Assembly (NCBI GenBank): GCA_945877365.1
Contig: CAMCRV010000006.1
Coordinates: forward strand, 1-64,000
Source: an uncultured Clostridia bacterium
GTDB lineage: Bacteria; Bacillota; Clostridia; Oscillospirales; Oscillospiraceae
Direction of reading: 5' to 3'
Length of the DNA stretch: 64,000 nt
Below the pieces are notes generated by a model, which had not been told where the DNA came from, searched no databases, and saw nothing but the letters and a program-made list of their open reading frames with translations. Both the position numbers and the translations under genes were made by a program. Shown here one piece after another: positions 53,709-63,035 of this stretch; position 1 is the stretch's first letter; every line of letters starts with the position of its first letter.

Positions 53709-54168
53709 GGTTCTGGAAGCCCTCCGGGGCAAAACCCTGGTAAGTGCGGAGAGCCTCACCGGCGGCGGCATCGGCACAGCCCTGACAGCCGTTCCCGGCA
53801 GCAGCGAGGTCTACAAGGGCGGCATTATCAGCTACACCAACGCCGTCAAGGAAACCGTTTTAGGTGTTCCCAGGGAAATCCTGGAGCAATACGGTGCTGT
53901 CTCCCAGTGGACGGCAGAGTGTATGGCCTCCGGTGTCCGGAAAAAGCTGGACGCCGATGTGGCGGTTTCCGTCACCGGGCTGGCAGGCCCCGGGGCAGAT
54001 GAATATGGAAATCCTGTGGGGACGGTTTTCATCGGCTATGAGGATGCAAGACACAGCGTTGTAGAGCATTTCGTGTTCTCCGGGAGCCGGGAGGAGGTTC
54101 GCAGCCAGACTGTCCGGGCAGCCTTGGAGCTGATTCTGAAGCAGAGCGGAAATGGCAGCCACCGTTGA
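53689..54168 (+). CDS. pncC: CinA C-terminal domain / NMN amidohydrolase
   Basis: 159 residues. AESLTGGGIGTALTAVPGSS is the catalytic-serine signature of the CinA C domain, and VSVTGLAGPGADE follows. It deamidates NMN in pyridine-nucleotide salvage. It lacks the COG1058 N-terminal domain of CinA. Translation probably starts at one of two ATGs inside the end of thiI. Confidence 0.9.
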   Translation: MMTLCCKVLEALRGKTLVSAESLTGGGIGTALTAVPGSSEVYKGGIISYTNAVKETVLGVPREILEQYGAVSQWTAECMASGVRKKLDADVAVSVTGLAGPGADEYGNPVGTVFIGYEDARHSVVEHFVFSGSREEVRSQTVRAALELILKQSGNGSHR

Positions 54169-54249
54169 CAAATTGCAACCCTCCGTTGGTGGTATTCCGG
54201 CGGCCTGCGTGGTAGGATATTCCCATCACAGAGACATGGAGGTGCCTGT

Positions 54250-54891
54250 ATGAACATTGCAGACCGGATTCAGAATTTACGAAAGCTCCGGGGAATCTCT
54301 CAGGAGCAGCTGGCAGACCGGCTGGGGGTGTCCCGGCAGACCATTTCCAAGTGGGAGAGTGAGCAGTCCGCCCCGGATATGGAAAAGATTATTCTCCTCA
54401 GCGACTACTTTGAAGTCACCACGGACTATCTTCTGAAGGGAATTGAAAAGCAGGAGGAGGGCTCCCCAAAACCGGATGCCAGAATCTTCTCCCTGACGGG
54501 AACCACCCTGGGCTTTCTGGGCATTGTGATTTCCGTGGCCATCTGGATGGAGCGAAAAACCGTGGCGGCAGTGGCAATCGGATTGATTCTGACCGCCATG
54601 AGCGTGATGATTCATCAGATCGGTCAGATCCTGGGCGGTTCCAACGCCGCCCAGGCTCGCAAACAGTACTGGCTTCTGGCGCCCTGGTATCTGGTGCTGA
54701 TTCCCTATTCCTGCGTAATCAATTTTGCGCAGGCTATTGTGCAGGGCTTCTTTCCACTGATCGCACCGATTCCCGAACTGACCAATTCGCTGATTGCCTT
54801 TGCGGCAGGCTGGCTGGGCTATTTTCTCATCTGCCTGCTGACGGATGCTTTCCTGGTGACGAAAAACAAAATAGTACACTTTTTGGAGTGA
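54250..54891 (+). CDS. Xre regulator with C-terminal membrane domain
   Basis: 213 residues. Helix-turn-helix domain (ISQEQLADRLGVSRQTISKW, residues 1-65), then four membrane segments (about 82-100, 108-128, 150-172, 182-204). Probably a membrane-tethered sensor regulator. Its last codons (IVHFLE) are in AT-rich sequence unlike the rest, and a paralogous 3' end survives at 56651-56729 after the foreign gene, so the original end seems replaced. Confidence 0.88.
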   Translation: MNIADRIQNLRKLRGISQEQLADRLGVSRQTISKWESEQSAPDMEKIILLSDYFEVTTDYLLKGIEKQEEGSPKPDARIFSLTGTTLGFLGIVISVAIWMERKTVAAVAIGLILTAMSVMIHQIGQILGGSNAAQARKQYWLLAPWYLVLIPYSCVINFAQAIVQGFFPLIAPIPELTNSLIAFAAGWLGYFLICLLTDAFLVTKNKIVHFLE

Positions 54892-54897
54892 TACATA

Positions 54898-56622
54898 ATG
54901 ACATTTTTAAAAATAGGGATGTTTGGACTATCTACCTTGGGGTCATTTCAGCTTATTCGTGGAATAACGAAGGATAAGATTGATCTTTTTTTCTTACCAA
55001 GTTTGACGATTGCTATTCAGGTAACGATTCTATTTTTTGCTGGAATCTTAAATCTTTTACCAGAAGTATCAGGGCTGATATATCTCGTAGGATTGATTGC
55101 ATTAATAATGAGTTTGTGGAAGAGCAAAGGTCTAAATTTTGTGAAAGATTATGTTAATGATGGCTATATCATATCCGTTTTAATAATGATTATTATGGGA
55201 ATGAGCGTTAGAGGAAAACTGTTTTGGCATTATGATAATTTTTCACACTGGGCAATGGTTGTACGCCATATGCTGGAAGTGAACCATTATCCAAACTTTG
55301 AAAGCGTTCTCATTTCTTTTCAAGAGTATCCTCTTGGAAGTGCAACATATATATACTATTTTGCAAAAATGATTGGCAACGGTGAATCAATACAAATGTT
55401 GGCACAAATTTATATGATTGTTGCAGCTGTTTTACCGTTATTTTCATTTGTAAATAAAAGAAGCTTTAAGATTGACTTTGTATTTCTTACTTTCGTTAAC
55501 TTTGTGTTTGTATACAATATCCATGCAGGGGATTTGTTAGTAGATACACTATTGCCTGTGGTAGGCATATGTGGATTGTTATTTGCAAAAAAGCATTGCG
55601 TTCATAATAGTTGTAAATTAAATTTTTGGCTATTGTCATGCTATTTGGTACAGATTATCCAGATAAAGAATTCGGGTGTCTTTTTTGTTGTGGCAATATT
55701 AATTGTATGCAGCAAGTATTATTGGAACAAACAGAGTAGATTTAATAATCTGGGTTCTGCAGCCCTTCCTTTTTTGTCATTAGCGATATGGCAAAAGCAT
55801 TGTAAGTATGTTTTTGCTTCAGCTACTACCTCTAAACATGCAATGACAGTTGAAAATTATCGATTGGTCATGGGGGATAAAACTTTAGAAGATATAAAAA
55901 CAATCTGCAAAGAGATGTTCCGATTATCTATAACATCTAAGGATGTGGTAGCACTATTAGGAATTGTGTTATTGATTGGATGTTGCGTATTGTTCTTTAA
56001 GAAGAGTGATTGGAAAGATTATAAGAGTTGTTTTCTTTTTACATTGATTTTTTATGTATGTTATCAAATTGGCATGCTTGGAATGTATCTATTTTCCATG
56101 CCAGGTGGAGAGGCAACAAGTCTTGCCGGAAGTGGAAGATATTTAAAAACAATTTTAATAGCTATCTTAATGATATATATGGCGTTTGCAATAAAGTCGT
56201 TTTCAGATGTCATTGTAAATGGAAAAATCAAAGCCTTGTCTGCGGGAATTTTGATAATTTGTATTTTTTCTTTTTTGTATATCTCACAGGGGAAAATATA
56301 TTTTGCCCCTACCACCGTACACAATGGCGAGAAACGCATGTGGATAGAGAATAAAAGAGAAATATATGCATTACCTATGTATGATTCATACTGTATGCTC
56401 ATTCCAAGTAACGATTCCGGATATTCATATTATTTGCTCAAATATATATTCCAAAGTAATGATGTATCGTCAAAAATTGTTGATAGTATTGATGATTTGA
56501 ATAGTGTTTCATCCAAATATATTTTAGTTTATGACAAAGAAAATGAAATTATTAATACATGGATAAGAGAGATGTATCCAGAGCAAGAGGGAAATGATGT
56601 AATAATACGAGAGGATATGTAA
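54898..56622 (+). CDS. AT-rich foreign multi-span membrane protein
   Basis: 574 residues with about eleven membrane segments and a C-terminal soluble part (about 470-574). No motif names a family with certainty. The layout, with HYDNFSHWAMVVRHMLEVNH in an early loop and a soluble C-terminal part, suggests a polysaccharide-related glycosyltransferase or polymerase-like membrane protein. Its AT content is far above its neighbours and codon use differs (many ATA, AAA, TTA), so it was acquired from another genome. Seven bases separate it from the Xre gene. Confidence 0.75.
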   Translation: MTFLKIGMFGLSTLGSFQLIRGITKDKIDLFFLPSLTIAIQVTILFFAGILNLLPEVSGLIYLVGLIALIMSLWKSKGLNFVKDYVNDGYIISVLIMIIMGMSVRGKLFWHYDNFSHWAMVVRHMLEVNHYPNFESVLISFQEYPLGSATYIYYFAKMIGNGESIQMLAQIYMIVAAVLPLFSFVNKRSFKIDFVFLTFVNFVFVYNIHAGDLLVDTLLPVVGICGLLFAKKHCVHNSCKLNFWLLSCYLVQIIQIKNSGVFFVVAILIVCSKYYWNKQSRFNNLGSAALPFLSLAIWQKHCKYVFASATTSKHAMTVENYRLVMGDKTLEDIKTICKEMFRLSITSKDVVALLGIVLLIGCCVLFFKKSDWKDYKSCFLFTLIFYVCYQIGMLGMYLFSMPGGEATSLAGSGRYLKTILIAILMIYMAFAIKSFSDVIVNGKIKALSAGILIICIFSFLYISQGKIYFAPTTVHNGEKRMWIENKREIYALPMYDSYCMLIPSNDSGYSYYLLKYIFQSNDVSSKIVDSIDDLNSVSSKYILVYDKENEIINTWIREMYPEQEGNDVIIREDM

Positions 56623-56690
56623 ATGAGTAAAATAGCAATAGTAATACTTTTCGATGGCTTTGCTTTCCTTTCACGCTTACGACCTGCCTG
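56623..56690 (+). pseudogene. Start of a second foreign gene, truncated
   Basis: ATG 56623 starts MSKIAIVILFDGFAFLSRLR and stops within a short distance. The first codons are AT-rich like the preceding gene; at about 56651 the composition changes to host type. Looks like the 5' end of the next gene of the imported cluster cut by the junction. Confidence 0.5.
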
Positions 56691-56729
56691 CTGATGGATT
56701 TCTTCCTGCTGTCCAGAAACAAAGCATAA
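56651..56729 (+). pseudogene. 3' remnant of a second Xre membrane regulator gene
   Basis: Read in the frame ending TAA 56727-56729 it gives TCLLMDFFLLSRNKA, close to the CLLTDAFLVTKNK end of the intact Xre regulator at 54250. The middle of the foreign segment therefore lies between one intact and one mostly lost paralogue. Confidence 0.6.
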
Positions 56730-56730
56730 T

Positions 56731-56771
56731 AAAATTCCGCCGGATTCGCTGGAATCCGGCGGAGATTTTTT
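56731..56771. terminator. Terminator, also serving the LRR gene
   Basis: TCCGCCGGATTC (56736-56747) pairs with GAATCCGGCGGA (56752-56763), then a T run. Confidence 0.8.
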
Positions 56772-56774
56772 CAA

Positions 56775-58490
56775 CTAGGTGGGATTGTAGTTGACAATGA
56801 TGTCGTGTTCTGTCAGAGCGGAAACGCTTTCGATGCTGTTGCCGTACACATTGACCTGCACCAGCAGATAGCAGCTTGCCAGAGCATCCACATTGGTGAT
56901 CTGGTTGTAGTCCATGTAGACATAGGCAATCTGGCTCAGCTTGTTCAGATTGTCAATGCTGGTAAGGGTGTTGTGGGAACCGTCGATGTTTCGCAGAGCG
57001 CAGCCATCCTGCCAGTCCGGCAGCTGGGAGACAGTGTTGTAGGAGAAATCCAGCACATTCAGCTTGATCAGGGCAGACAGACTGGAGATGTCGGAAACCT
57101 GATTGTTGTTGAAGCGAAGTTCTGTCAGCTCTGCACACTGGGCGGCAGGGGAGATGTCCGTCAGGACATTGTGATTGACAGCCAGATAGGACAGCAGAGG
57201 CAGTTTATTCACACCATCAAGGCTGGTAATCTGATTGTTGCTGGCATCCAGCCATTCCAGCCGCTGGCAGGAGGAAACTGGCTCCAGAGAAGTCAGAGCG
57301 TTGTAGGAGACATCCAGCTTTTCCAGATTGTTGAGGCCGGACAGCTGGCTCAGATCCGTTACGGCGTTGTGCTGCAGATTCAGCTCCCGCAGGGTAGTGA
57401 TGCCGCTGAGGGCTTCCAGATTCCGCACCGTGTTGTTGCTGAGATCCAGAGAGGTGAGGCTGGGGGCACCTGCCAGGGCGGCGATGGAGCTGAGACTGCA
57501 ATCGTCCAGACTCAGGCTGGTGAGTACCGGCAGCTGGGCAACGGTGGACAGGGAATCGGCGGGCAGAATGCATCCCAGAAGCTCCAGGCTCTGGAGTTTA
57601 TTCAGATCGGACAGACATTCCAGATCCGACAGCTTCTGATTGGTGACTGTCAGAACCTGCAGATAGGGCATCAGTGCCAGATCCTCCAGATTGGTGGCAG
57701 CCTCCGGCACGGAGAATTCCGTGATATCCCACAGGGAGTTGGTGTAGATAATCTCGCCGCTGCTGGCGTTGATGGCAGAGCGCATGGCCTCCTCCATAGC
57801 CTTGTCCTTGAATTCCACAGCCTCAATGACACCGCCGATGGTGTAGGTGCCGATGGTCAGGGGGCTGATCAGACCATTGTCGCCGACGCTGATGGCGTAG
57901 ACGGTGGTCTCACCGGCGGGCAGGGAGACGGGCTGGGAGTAGGGCTCGTTGGCAATGGAGGGGTAATCACCGTCCGTGGTGTAGTACAGGGTTCCGGTGG
58001 AGGAGCTCAGCTCCAGATCCAGATACTGGGAATAGAAGCCGGGCTCATAGTTGGCGGTGGGGGCAGTGGGGCGGAGCTGATCCAGAGCATTTCGGATGGT
58101 GGGGTCGGAGATGTTGGACAGGAAGTTGACGGCGTCCAGCAGCTTGTCCTGCTCCACATAGGTCTTGCACAGGGCAGCGTAAAGGTCAACGCCGCCGCCG
58201 CTTTTGATGGCGTTGGACAGAGTAACCTCGGCCTTGGTGTAGTTGCCGGCATTCTTGTACTGGTTTGCCAGCTCGATGGCCACATTTTCGTCCCGGCCGG
58301 AGTATTCGTAGGCCATGTTGTAGAACATGGCGGACAGGCGGGAATTGCCGTACATATCCTGATAGCGGGCCTGGCTCAGCAGGAAGTCCCGGGTGAAGTC
58401 CCGGTCGTAAACAAACAGGTACCAGCCAATACTGGCAATAATCACCAGAATCATCAGCAAAGGCACCAGAAACCTCATGAATTTTTTCAT
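56775..58490 (-). CDS. Membrane-anchored leucine-rich repeat protein
   Basis: 571 residues from ATG 58490 (ggag upstream). A membrane anchor (about 5-25) is followed by TPR-like helices (about 40-140) and a chitobiase-type beta segment (LYYTTDGDYPSIANEPYSQP, about 165-225). At least ten internalin-like LRRs with SLTSLDLSNNTVRNLEALSG spacing then run to the end. No sortase signal is seen; the single N-terminal helix should hold it on the outer face of the membrane. Probably a protein-binding surface factor. Ligand unknown. Confidence 0.8.
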   Translation of the reverse strand: MKKFMRFLVPLLMILVIIASIGWYLFVYDRDFTRDFLLSQARYQDMYGNSRLSAMFYNMAYEYSGRDENVAIELANQYKNAGNYTKAEVTLSNAIKSGGGVDLYAALCKTYVEQDKLLDAVNFLSNISDPTIRNALDQLRPTAPTANYEPGFYSQYLDLELSSSTGTLYYTTDGDYPSIANEPYSQPVSLPAGETTVYAISVGDNGLISPLTIGTYTIGGVIEAVEFKDKAMEEAMRSAINASSGEIIYTNSLWDITEFSVPEAATNLEDLALMPYLQVLTVTNQKLSDLECLSDLNKLQSLELLGCILPADSLSTVAQLPVLTSLSLDDCSLSSIAALAGAPSLTSLDLSNNTVRNLEALSGITTLRELNLQHNAVTDLSQLSGLNNLEKLDVSYNALTSLEPVSSCQRLEWLDASNNQITSLDGVNKLPLLSYLAVNHNVLTDISPAAQCAELTELRFNNNQVSDISSLSALIKLNVLDFSYNTVSQLPDWQDGCALRNIDGSHNTLTSIDNLNKLSQIAYVYMDYNQITNVDALASCYLLVQVNVYGNSIESVSALTEHDIIVNYNPT

Positions 58491-58597
58491 AAAAAGTGCT
58501 CCATTCCAAGGATTATCCCCCAAATTATACGGCATTTTTGAAAAAATGTCAAGTGGCAGCGGAAAACAGAGGGAAAACGGAAAGGAAGCTGAAAAAA

Positions 58598-58634
58598 CTG
58601 CCGCAGAGGAATCCCACGGAATCCTCTGCGGCAG
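58598..58634 (-). terminator. Terminator of tex
   Basis: CTGCCGCAGAGGA... pairs with ...CTCTGCGGCAG (one mismatch). The minus strand ends in TTTTTT. Confidence 0.8.
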
Positions 58635-58639
58635 AGACC

Positions 58640-60781
58640 TTACCGTTTTGCCTGCTTCATGGACAGACTGATGCGGTGGCGCTGTTCATCCACACCCAGA
58701 ACCACGACCTTTACCACATCTCCCACCTTGACCACCTCGCTGGGGTGGCGCAGGCGGCGGCTGCATACCTCGCTGATGTGGACAAGACCATCCTGATGAA
58801 CACCGATATCCACAAAGACACCGAAGTCGATGACATTGCGCACGGTGCCGGTGAGCTCCATGCCCGGCTTCAGATCCTTCATCTCCAGCACATCCTTGCG
58901 CAGAATGGGGGCAGGCAGCTCATCCCGGGGGTCCCGTCCGGGCTTACTCAGCTCCTTGGCGATATCCAGAAGGGTGGGCTCGCCAACGCCGCATTCGGCA
59001 GCTGCTTTGGCGCTGCCGTAGCCTTCCAGCTTTTGGGTCAGCTGAGACAGGTCGTCCTTTTTCCGGCAGTCCAGCAGAGTCAGCAGCGCTTTTGCGGCGT
59101 CATAGGATTCCGGATGCACGCCGGTGTTGTCCAGAATCTCCCGGCTTTCCGGAATTCTCAGGAAACCGGCGCACTGCTGGAAGGCCTTGGGTCCCAGCTT
59201 GGGCACCTTTTTCAGCTGGGCGCGGCTGGTGAAGGGACCGTTTTCCTCCCGGTAGGCCACGATATTTTTGGCGGTGGCTGCCGTCAGGCCGGAAACCTGC
59301 TGCAAAAGGCTCTGGGACGCGGTGTTGGCATCCACGCCCACGGCGTTGACGCAGTCCTCCACAACGGCGCCCAATGCGGCGTCCAGCTCCTTCTGGGGAC
59401 AGTCATGCTGATACTGACCGACGCCGATGGCCTTGGGGTCAATCTTCACCAGCTCCGCCAGCGGGTCCTGCAGCCGCCGGGCAATGGAGACGGCAGAGCG
59501 CAGGTTTACATCATACTCCGGGAATTCCTCCGCCGCCAGAGGGGATGCGGAGTAGACAGAAGCCCCGGCCTCGTTGACAATCATATAGCTGGCCTCGGGG
59601 AAGCCGCGGAGCAGCTCGATGGTCATGGCCTCGGTCTCCCGGGAGGCGGTGCCGTTTCCGATGGCGATGTGCCTGACAGCGTGCTTGCGCATCAGCGCAG
59701 AAAGGGTGGCAATGGCCTCCTGCTTTTTCTTTTCGCTGAAGGTGGGATAGACCACGGAGGTTGCCAGCACCTTTCCGGTGGGGTCAACCACCGCCACCTT
59801 GCAGCCGTTGCGGTATCCGGGATCCAGTCCCATGGTGACAAAGCCCTTTACGGGAGGCTGCATCAGCAGAGGCTTCAGATTCAGGGCAAAGTTTCGGATA
59901 GCCCCGGCGTAAGCCCGTTCCGACAGCTCATTGCGAACCTCACGCTGAATGGAGGGGAAGATCAGACGCTCATAGGCATCCTCGGCAGCGGAGCGCACAA
60001 AGGCACTGACCTGTGCAGTGGGCTTCAGGGCGCGGCGGCAGACCAGGGCGGCGCCGTCGCTGCCCGGAAGGGTCACATTGGGCTTCAGAATCTCTTCCTT
60101 TTCTCCCCGATTCATGGCCAGAATCTGATGATCCAGCAGGCGGCTGATGGGCTGGGAGAAATCGTAGTACAGGCGGTAAACGCCGTTTTCCTCTGCATCC
60201 GGGGCGGCTTTGCAGGTGAACACACCCTTGCGCAGCACCAGCTGCCGCAGCGCCTTGCGGATGTCGGCATCGTCGGAAAGATCCTCGGCGATGATGTCGT
60301 TGGCCCCCTGCAGGGCATCCTCCAGAGTTTCCACGCCCTTCTCCGCATCCACATAGTCCTTTGCCAGAGCGGCAGGGTCGGAGCCGTCCTGAGCAAAGAT
60401 TGCCTCGGCAAGGGGAGCCAACCCCTTTTCCCGGGCAATGGAGCCCCGGGTGCGGCGCTTCTGCTTGTAGGGGCGGTACAGATCCTCCACCTCTGTCATG
60501 GTGGCGGCGGCATCGATGGCATCGGAAAGCTCCGCTGTCAGCTTCCCCTGATTCTCGATGGACTTCTTTACCTCATCCCGGCGGGTCTGAAGATTGCGCA
60601 GATAGGTCAGCCGCGTCTCCAGATTCCGCAGGGTGGTGTCATCCATGGCCCCGTGCATCTCCTTGCGGTAACGGGCGATAAAGGGAATGGTGTTGCCCTC
60701 GTCGATGAGCCCGATGATGTTTTCCACATATTCCTGTTTCTGTCCCAGCTCCTGAGACAGGATCTGTGCAATGGTAAGCAT
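58640..60781 (-). CDS. tex: Tex family S1 RNA-binding protein
   Basis: 713 residues, usual Tex size. A helical N-terminal part (IPFIARYRKEMHGAMDD) is followed by a YqgF-like nuclease fold (MGLDPGYRNGCKVAVVD), helix-hairpin-helix repeats (NTASQSLLQQVSGLTAATAK), and a C-terminal S1 domain (GTVRNVIDFGVFVDIGVHQD). Tex (YhgF) binds nucleic acids and transcription complexes, with Spt6-like architecture. Confidence 0.94.
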   Translation of the reverse strand: MLTIAQILSQELGQKQEYVENIIGLIDEGNTIPFIARYRKEMHGAMDDTTLRNLETRLTYLRNLQTRRDEVKKSIENQGKLTAELSDAIDAAATMTEVEDLYRPYKQKRRTRGSIAREKGLAPLAEAIFAQDGSDPAALAKDYVDAEKGVETLEDALQGANDIIAEDLSDDADIRKALRQLVLRKGVFTCKAAPDAEENGVYRLYYDFSQPISRLLDHQILAMNRGEKEEILKPNVTLPGSDGAALVCRRALKPTAQVSAFVRSAAEDAYERLIFPSIQREVRNELSERAYAGAIRNFALNLKPLLMQPPVKGFVTMGLDPGYRNGCKVAVVDPTGKVLATSVVYPTFSEKKKQEAIATLSALMRKHAVRHIAIGNGTASRETEAMTIELLRGFPEASYMIVNEAGASVYSASPLAAEEFPEYDVNLRSAVSIARRLQDPLAELVKIDPKAIGVGQYQHDCPQKELDAALGAVVEDCVNAVGVDANTASQSLLQQVSGLTAATAKNIVAYREENGPFTSRAQLKKVPKLGPKAFQQCAGFLRIPESREILDNTGVHPESYDAAKALLTLLDCRKKDDLSQLTQKLEGYGSAKAAAECGVGEPTLLDIAKELSKPGRDPRDELPAPILRKDVLEMKDLKPGMELTGTVRNVIDFGVFVDIGVHQDGLVHISEVCSRRLRHPSEVVKVGDVVKVVVLGVDEQRHRISLSMKQAKR

Positions 60782-60926
60782 AACTTTCTCCTTGATTGTG
60801 AAATTCGCTCCCTATCATACCACACTTTTCCCGGAATGGCAAAGAGAAAAATCCGCAAGGGAAGGGGAGTGCAATTCCGGGTCGCATTTTGAAATTCCTG
60901 TGGGATAATATTCAAAAATATGAAAA

Positions 60927-61097
60927 ATGAGGATCGATTATCGGAAGTATTACCGGCATACCATCTATGAGCTGATTGAAATGTATGATATAGACGATGT
61001 GATTTTCCTGCCGTATATGACGGCAACCCAGTCCGGCATGGGCAATGACTTCTTTGAAGGCCTCTGCAAGCTGCCCAAGAGCTTTACGCTGGAATAG
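60927..61097 (+). CDS. Orphan 56-residue reading frame
   Basis: From ATG 60927 to TAG 61097, starting MRIDYRKYYRHTIYELIEMY. No ribosome-binding site is clear and a stop lies 2 codons upstream, so it may be the remnant of a larger gene. A terminator hairpin (61104-61130) follows. Host-like codon choice favours coding, but no family is recognised. Confidence 0.4.
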   Translation: MRIDYRKYYRHTIYELIEMYDIDDVIFLPYMTATQSGMGNDFFEGLCKLPKSFTLE

Positions 61098-61103
61098 AAA
61101 TAA

Positions 61104-61130
61104 CGGCTGCAAACCGATGGTTTGCAGCCG
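61104..61130. terminator. Hairpin terminator
   Basis: CGGCTGCAAACC (61104-61115) pairs with GGTTTGCAGCCG (61119-61130) between convergent frames. Confidence 0.7.
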
Positions 61131-61135
61131 CATGT

Positions 61136-62698
61136 TTAATTCTGAACAGTGTGCCGTATGGCAGGACTGTCGGGAGACAGCGGAAGGAAGGTATAGCCGT
61201 TGTCCAGACCCCACAGGATGATATCCTCCACGGCATCCACGCTGAAGTCGTGAATATCATGCTGCAGCACTACGGACACACGCTGCTTCAGAACGCCTCC
61301 CAGAACATTGCCCACCACGGTCTGAGCCCGCAGGGCACCACCGGCATCGTTGCTGTCCACATTCCAGTCAAAGTACTGGAAGCCGGCATCCAGAACAGCT
61401 TCGGAAAGGGTGGTCATGATGCCCTTGTTAAAGCTGCTTACCAGATTGGAACTGCCCCCGGGGAACCGCATCAGGGTGGTTTTCACACCGGAGATGTCAT
61501 AGATTTTCTGCTGCATTTTCAGAAGATCCTGAAAGTAGGCCTCCGGGCTGGCGTAGATGGAGGAGTAGTTGTGGCTGGCGGTGTGAATGGCAACGGAGTG
61601 GCCTTCCTCAGCCATCCGTTTGATTAGATAGCTGTAGTCGCTGTCCACCACGAAAAAGGTGGCCTTGACATTGTACTTCGCCAGAATATCCAGAAGGCGG
61701 CTGGTGTATGGGCCGGGGCCATCGTCAAAGGTCAGATAAATGACCTTTCCGCTGGGCCAGCTCTCCAGAGGGCGGGGCAGGGCAGTGACCTCCACCTGAC
61801 GGGTCACCACGGTTTCGTTCCCGAAGGTGTCGCTGACGGTATAGGTGACGGGATAGACTCCGGGCTGATACCAGATGACCTCTCCTTCCACAGTCACCTG
61901 CTCGGTCAGATCCCCGTCGGCATTATCCGTGGCCAGAAAGCCCGGTTCTTCATAAAAGGTACCGGTTGGGATGGCGTATTGCGCTCCGCCGGTGAGAAGG
62001 ATTTCCGGGGGGAGGGGATCGTAATAGGGGATGATTCGCTCCACGGAGGCCGGATTGCCGGAGGAATCCATGACGGTATAGGTGATTTTTTCGTACTCCT
62101 CTACGCATTTGACCTTCGCCGTGATGTCCCCGTCATGGTTGTCAACCGCAGTAAAGCCCTCTTCCTGATACTTCTGCCCCGGCAGAACCGTTGTGCCGGC
62201 GGATTCTTTCAGGGTGATCACCGGGGGCTGGGAATCCACCACCCGCACTTCCCGGAGGGCAAAGCCTGTCCAGCGGCGGTATTGCGCCCGGTATTGCAGG
62301 GTGTATTTTCCGAGGGTGCCGGTATCCACCTGGCCGGTGCAGGTGATGACAGCATCCTCCAGAGGAATCCCGTCCTTCCAGAACAGACTGCCATAGAGCA
62401 CTGCCGCCGCGCCGGGATCGGTAAAGGGTTCTCCGTACTCCTGAATCAGTTCCGGCTCCCCCTGAAGCTGAAGGCTCAGGGTAAATTGGTTGACAGTGAG
62501 CAGGATCAGGAGACCGCCCGAAATCATCAGCACCGAAATCAGAAGAATACCGAGAATAATTCCCATGAAAGAGCGGTTTTTTCTGGGCTTTTCCGGGGAA
62601 TCGGGCTTTATGGGTGCAATTCTTTCCGGTGCCTTCGGCTTTCCCTGAGCTGGGTCTTCTTCCTGAAATGGAAGGTCGGGGTTCAGCTGTTCATTCAT
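61136..62698 (-). CDS. Membrane-anchored polysaccharide deacetylase with Ig-like domains
   Basis: 520 residues from ATG 62698 (GGAGG upstream). A cytoplasmic head, one membrane helix (about 45-68), then two or three DUF5011/Ig-like domains (EYGEPFTDPGAAAVLYGSLF; EEGFTAVDNHDGDITAKVKC; EEPGFLATDNADGDLTEQVT) before a NodB deacetylase domain (YLTFDDGPGPYTSRLLDIL, HTASHNYSS). It likely deacetylates peptidoglycan or another surface glycan outside the membrane. In HTASHNYSS the residue after the second His differs from the common HSxxHP form. Confidence 0.9.
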   Translation of the reverse strand: MNEQLNPDLPFQEEDPAQGKPKAPERIAPIKPDSPEKPRKNRSFMGIILGILLISVLMISGGLLILLTVNQFTLSLQLQGEPELIQEYGEPFTDPGAAAVLYGSLFWKDGIPLEDAVITCTGQVDTGTLGKYTLQYRAQYRRWTGFALREVRVVDSQPPVITLKESAGTTVLPGQKYQEEGFTAVDNHDGDITAKVKCVEEYEKITYTVMDSSGNPASVERIIPYYDPLPPEILLTGGAQYAIPTGTFYEEPGFLATDNADGDLTEQVTVEGEVIWYQPGVYPVTYTVSDTFGNETVVTRQVEVTALPRPLESWPSGKVIYLTFDDGPGPYTSRLLDILAKYNVKATFFVVDSDYSYLIKRMAEEGHSVAIHTASHNYSSIYASPEAYFQDLLKMQQKIYDISGVKTTLMRFPGGSSNLVSSFNKGIMTTLSEAVLDAGFQYFDWNVDSNDAGGALRAQTVVGNVLGGVLKQRVSVVLQHDIHDFSVDAVEDIILWGLDNGYTFLPLSPDSPAIRHTVQN

Positions 62699-62815
62699 GA
62701 TTTCCATTTCCTCCATGAGTTGACATAATACATATACTATACTCATTTTTTGTCGAAAATGGAAGTCCTCTTTCAAAAATTTTTCAGAAAAATTTTACCA
62801 ATCTATAAATGGGAA

Positions 62816-63031
62816 AAGCCCGGTGTTTTCACCGGACTTTGAGACTGTGGATAAACCTGTCATTGTGAGCCATTCTTCAGAATGGCGTGGCAATCCGTTT
62901 TCCAAAATGTCATGATTCTGTTTCGTTTTACGGAAAATCAGATCTTCCGTAGGGAACGGATTCCCACGGCCGCTTCGCGTCCTCGGAATGACATACCTTT
63001 GTGACACGCGGAAGCCCGGTGTTTTCACCGG
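62816..63031. repeat. MITE-like element flanked by duplicated terminator hairpin
   Basis: AAGCCCGGTGTTTTCACCGG (20 bp) occurs at 62816-62835 and 63012-63031. The 176 bp between carry nested inverted repeats: TGTCATTGTGAG with CTCGGAATGACA, and CGTGGCAATCCGTT with AACGGATTCCCACG (13 of 14 paired). The copy at 63012 is the pdxK terminator on the minus strand. No gene is seen in 62699-63035. Confidence 0.65.
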
Positions 63032-63035
63032 GCCT

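Noticed and set aside
56805-58541. 578-codon open frame opposite the LRR gene
   Set aside because: Its regular Gly/Val/Asp pattern mirrors the leucine repeats read backwards.
58496-60892. 798-codon open frame opposite tex
   Set aside because: Antisense shadow of tex; the protein on the other strand has all Tex motifs.
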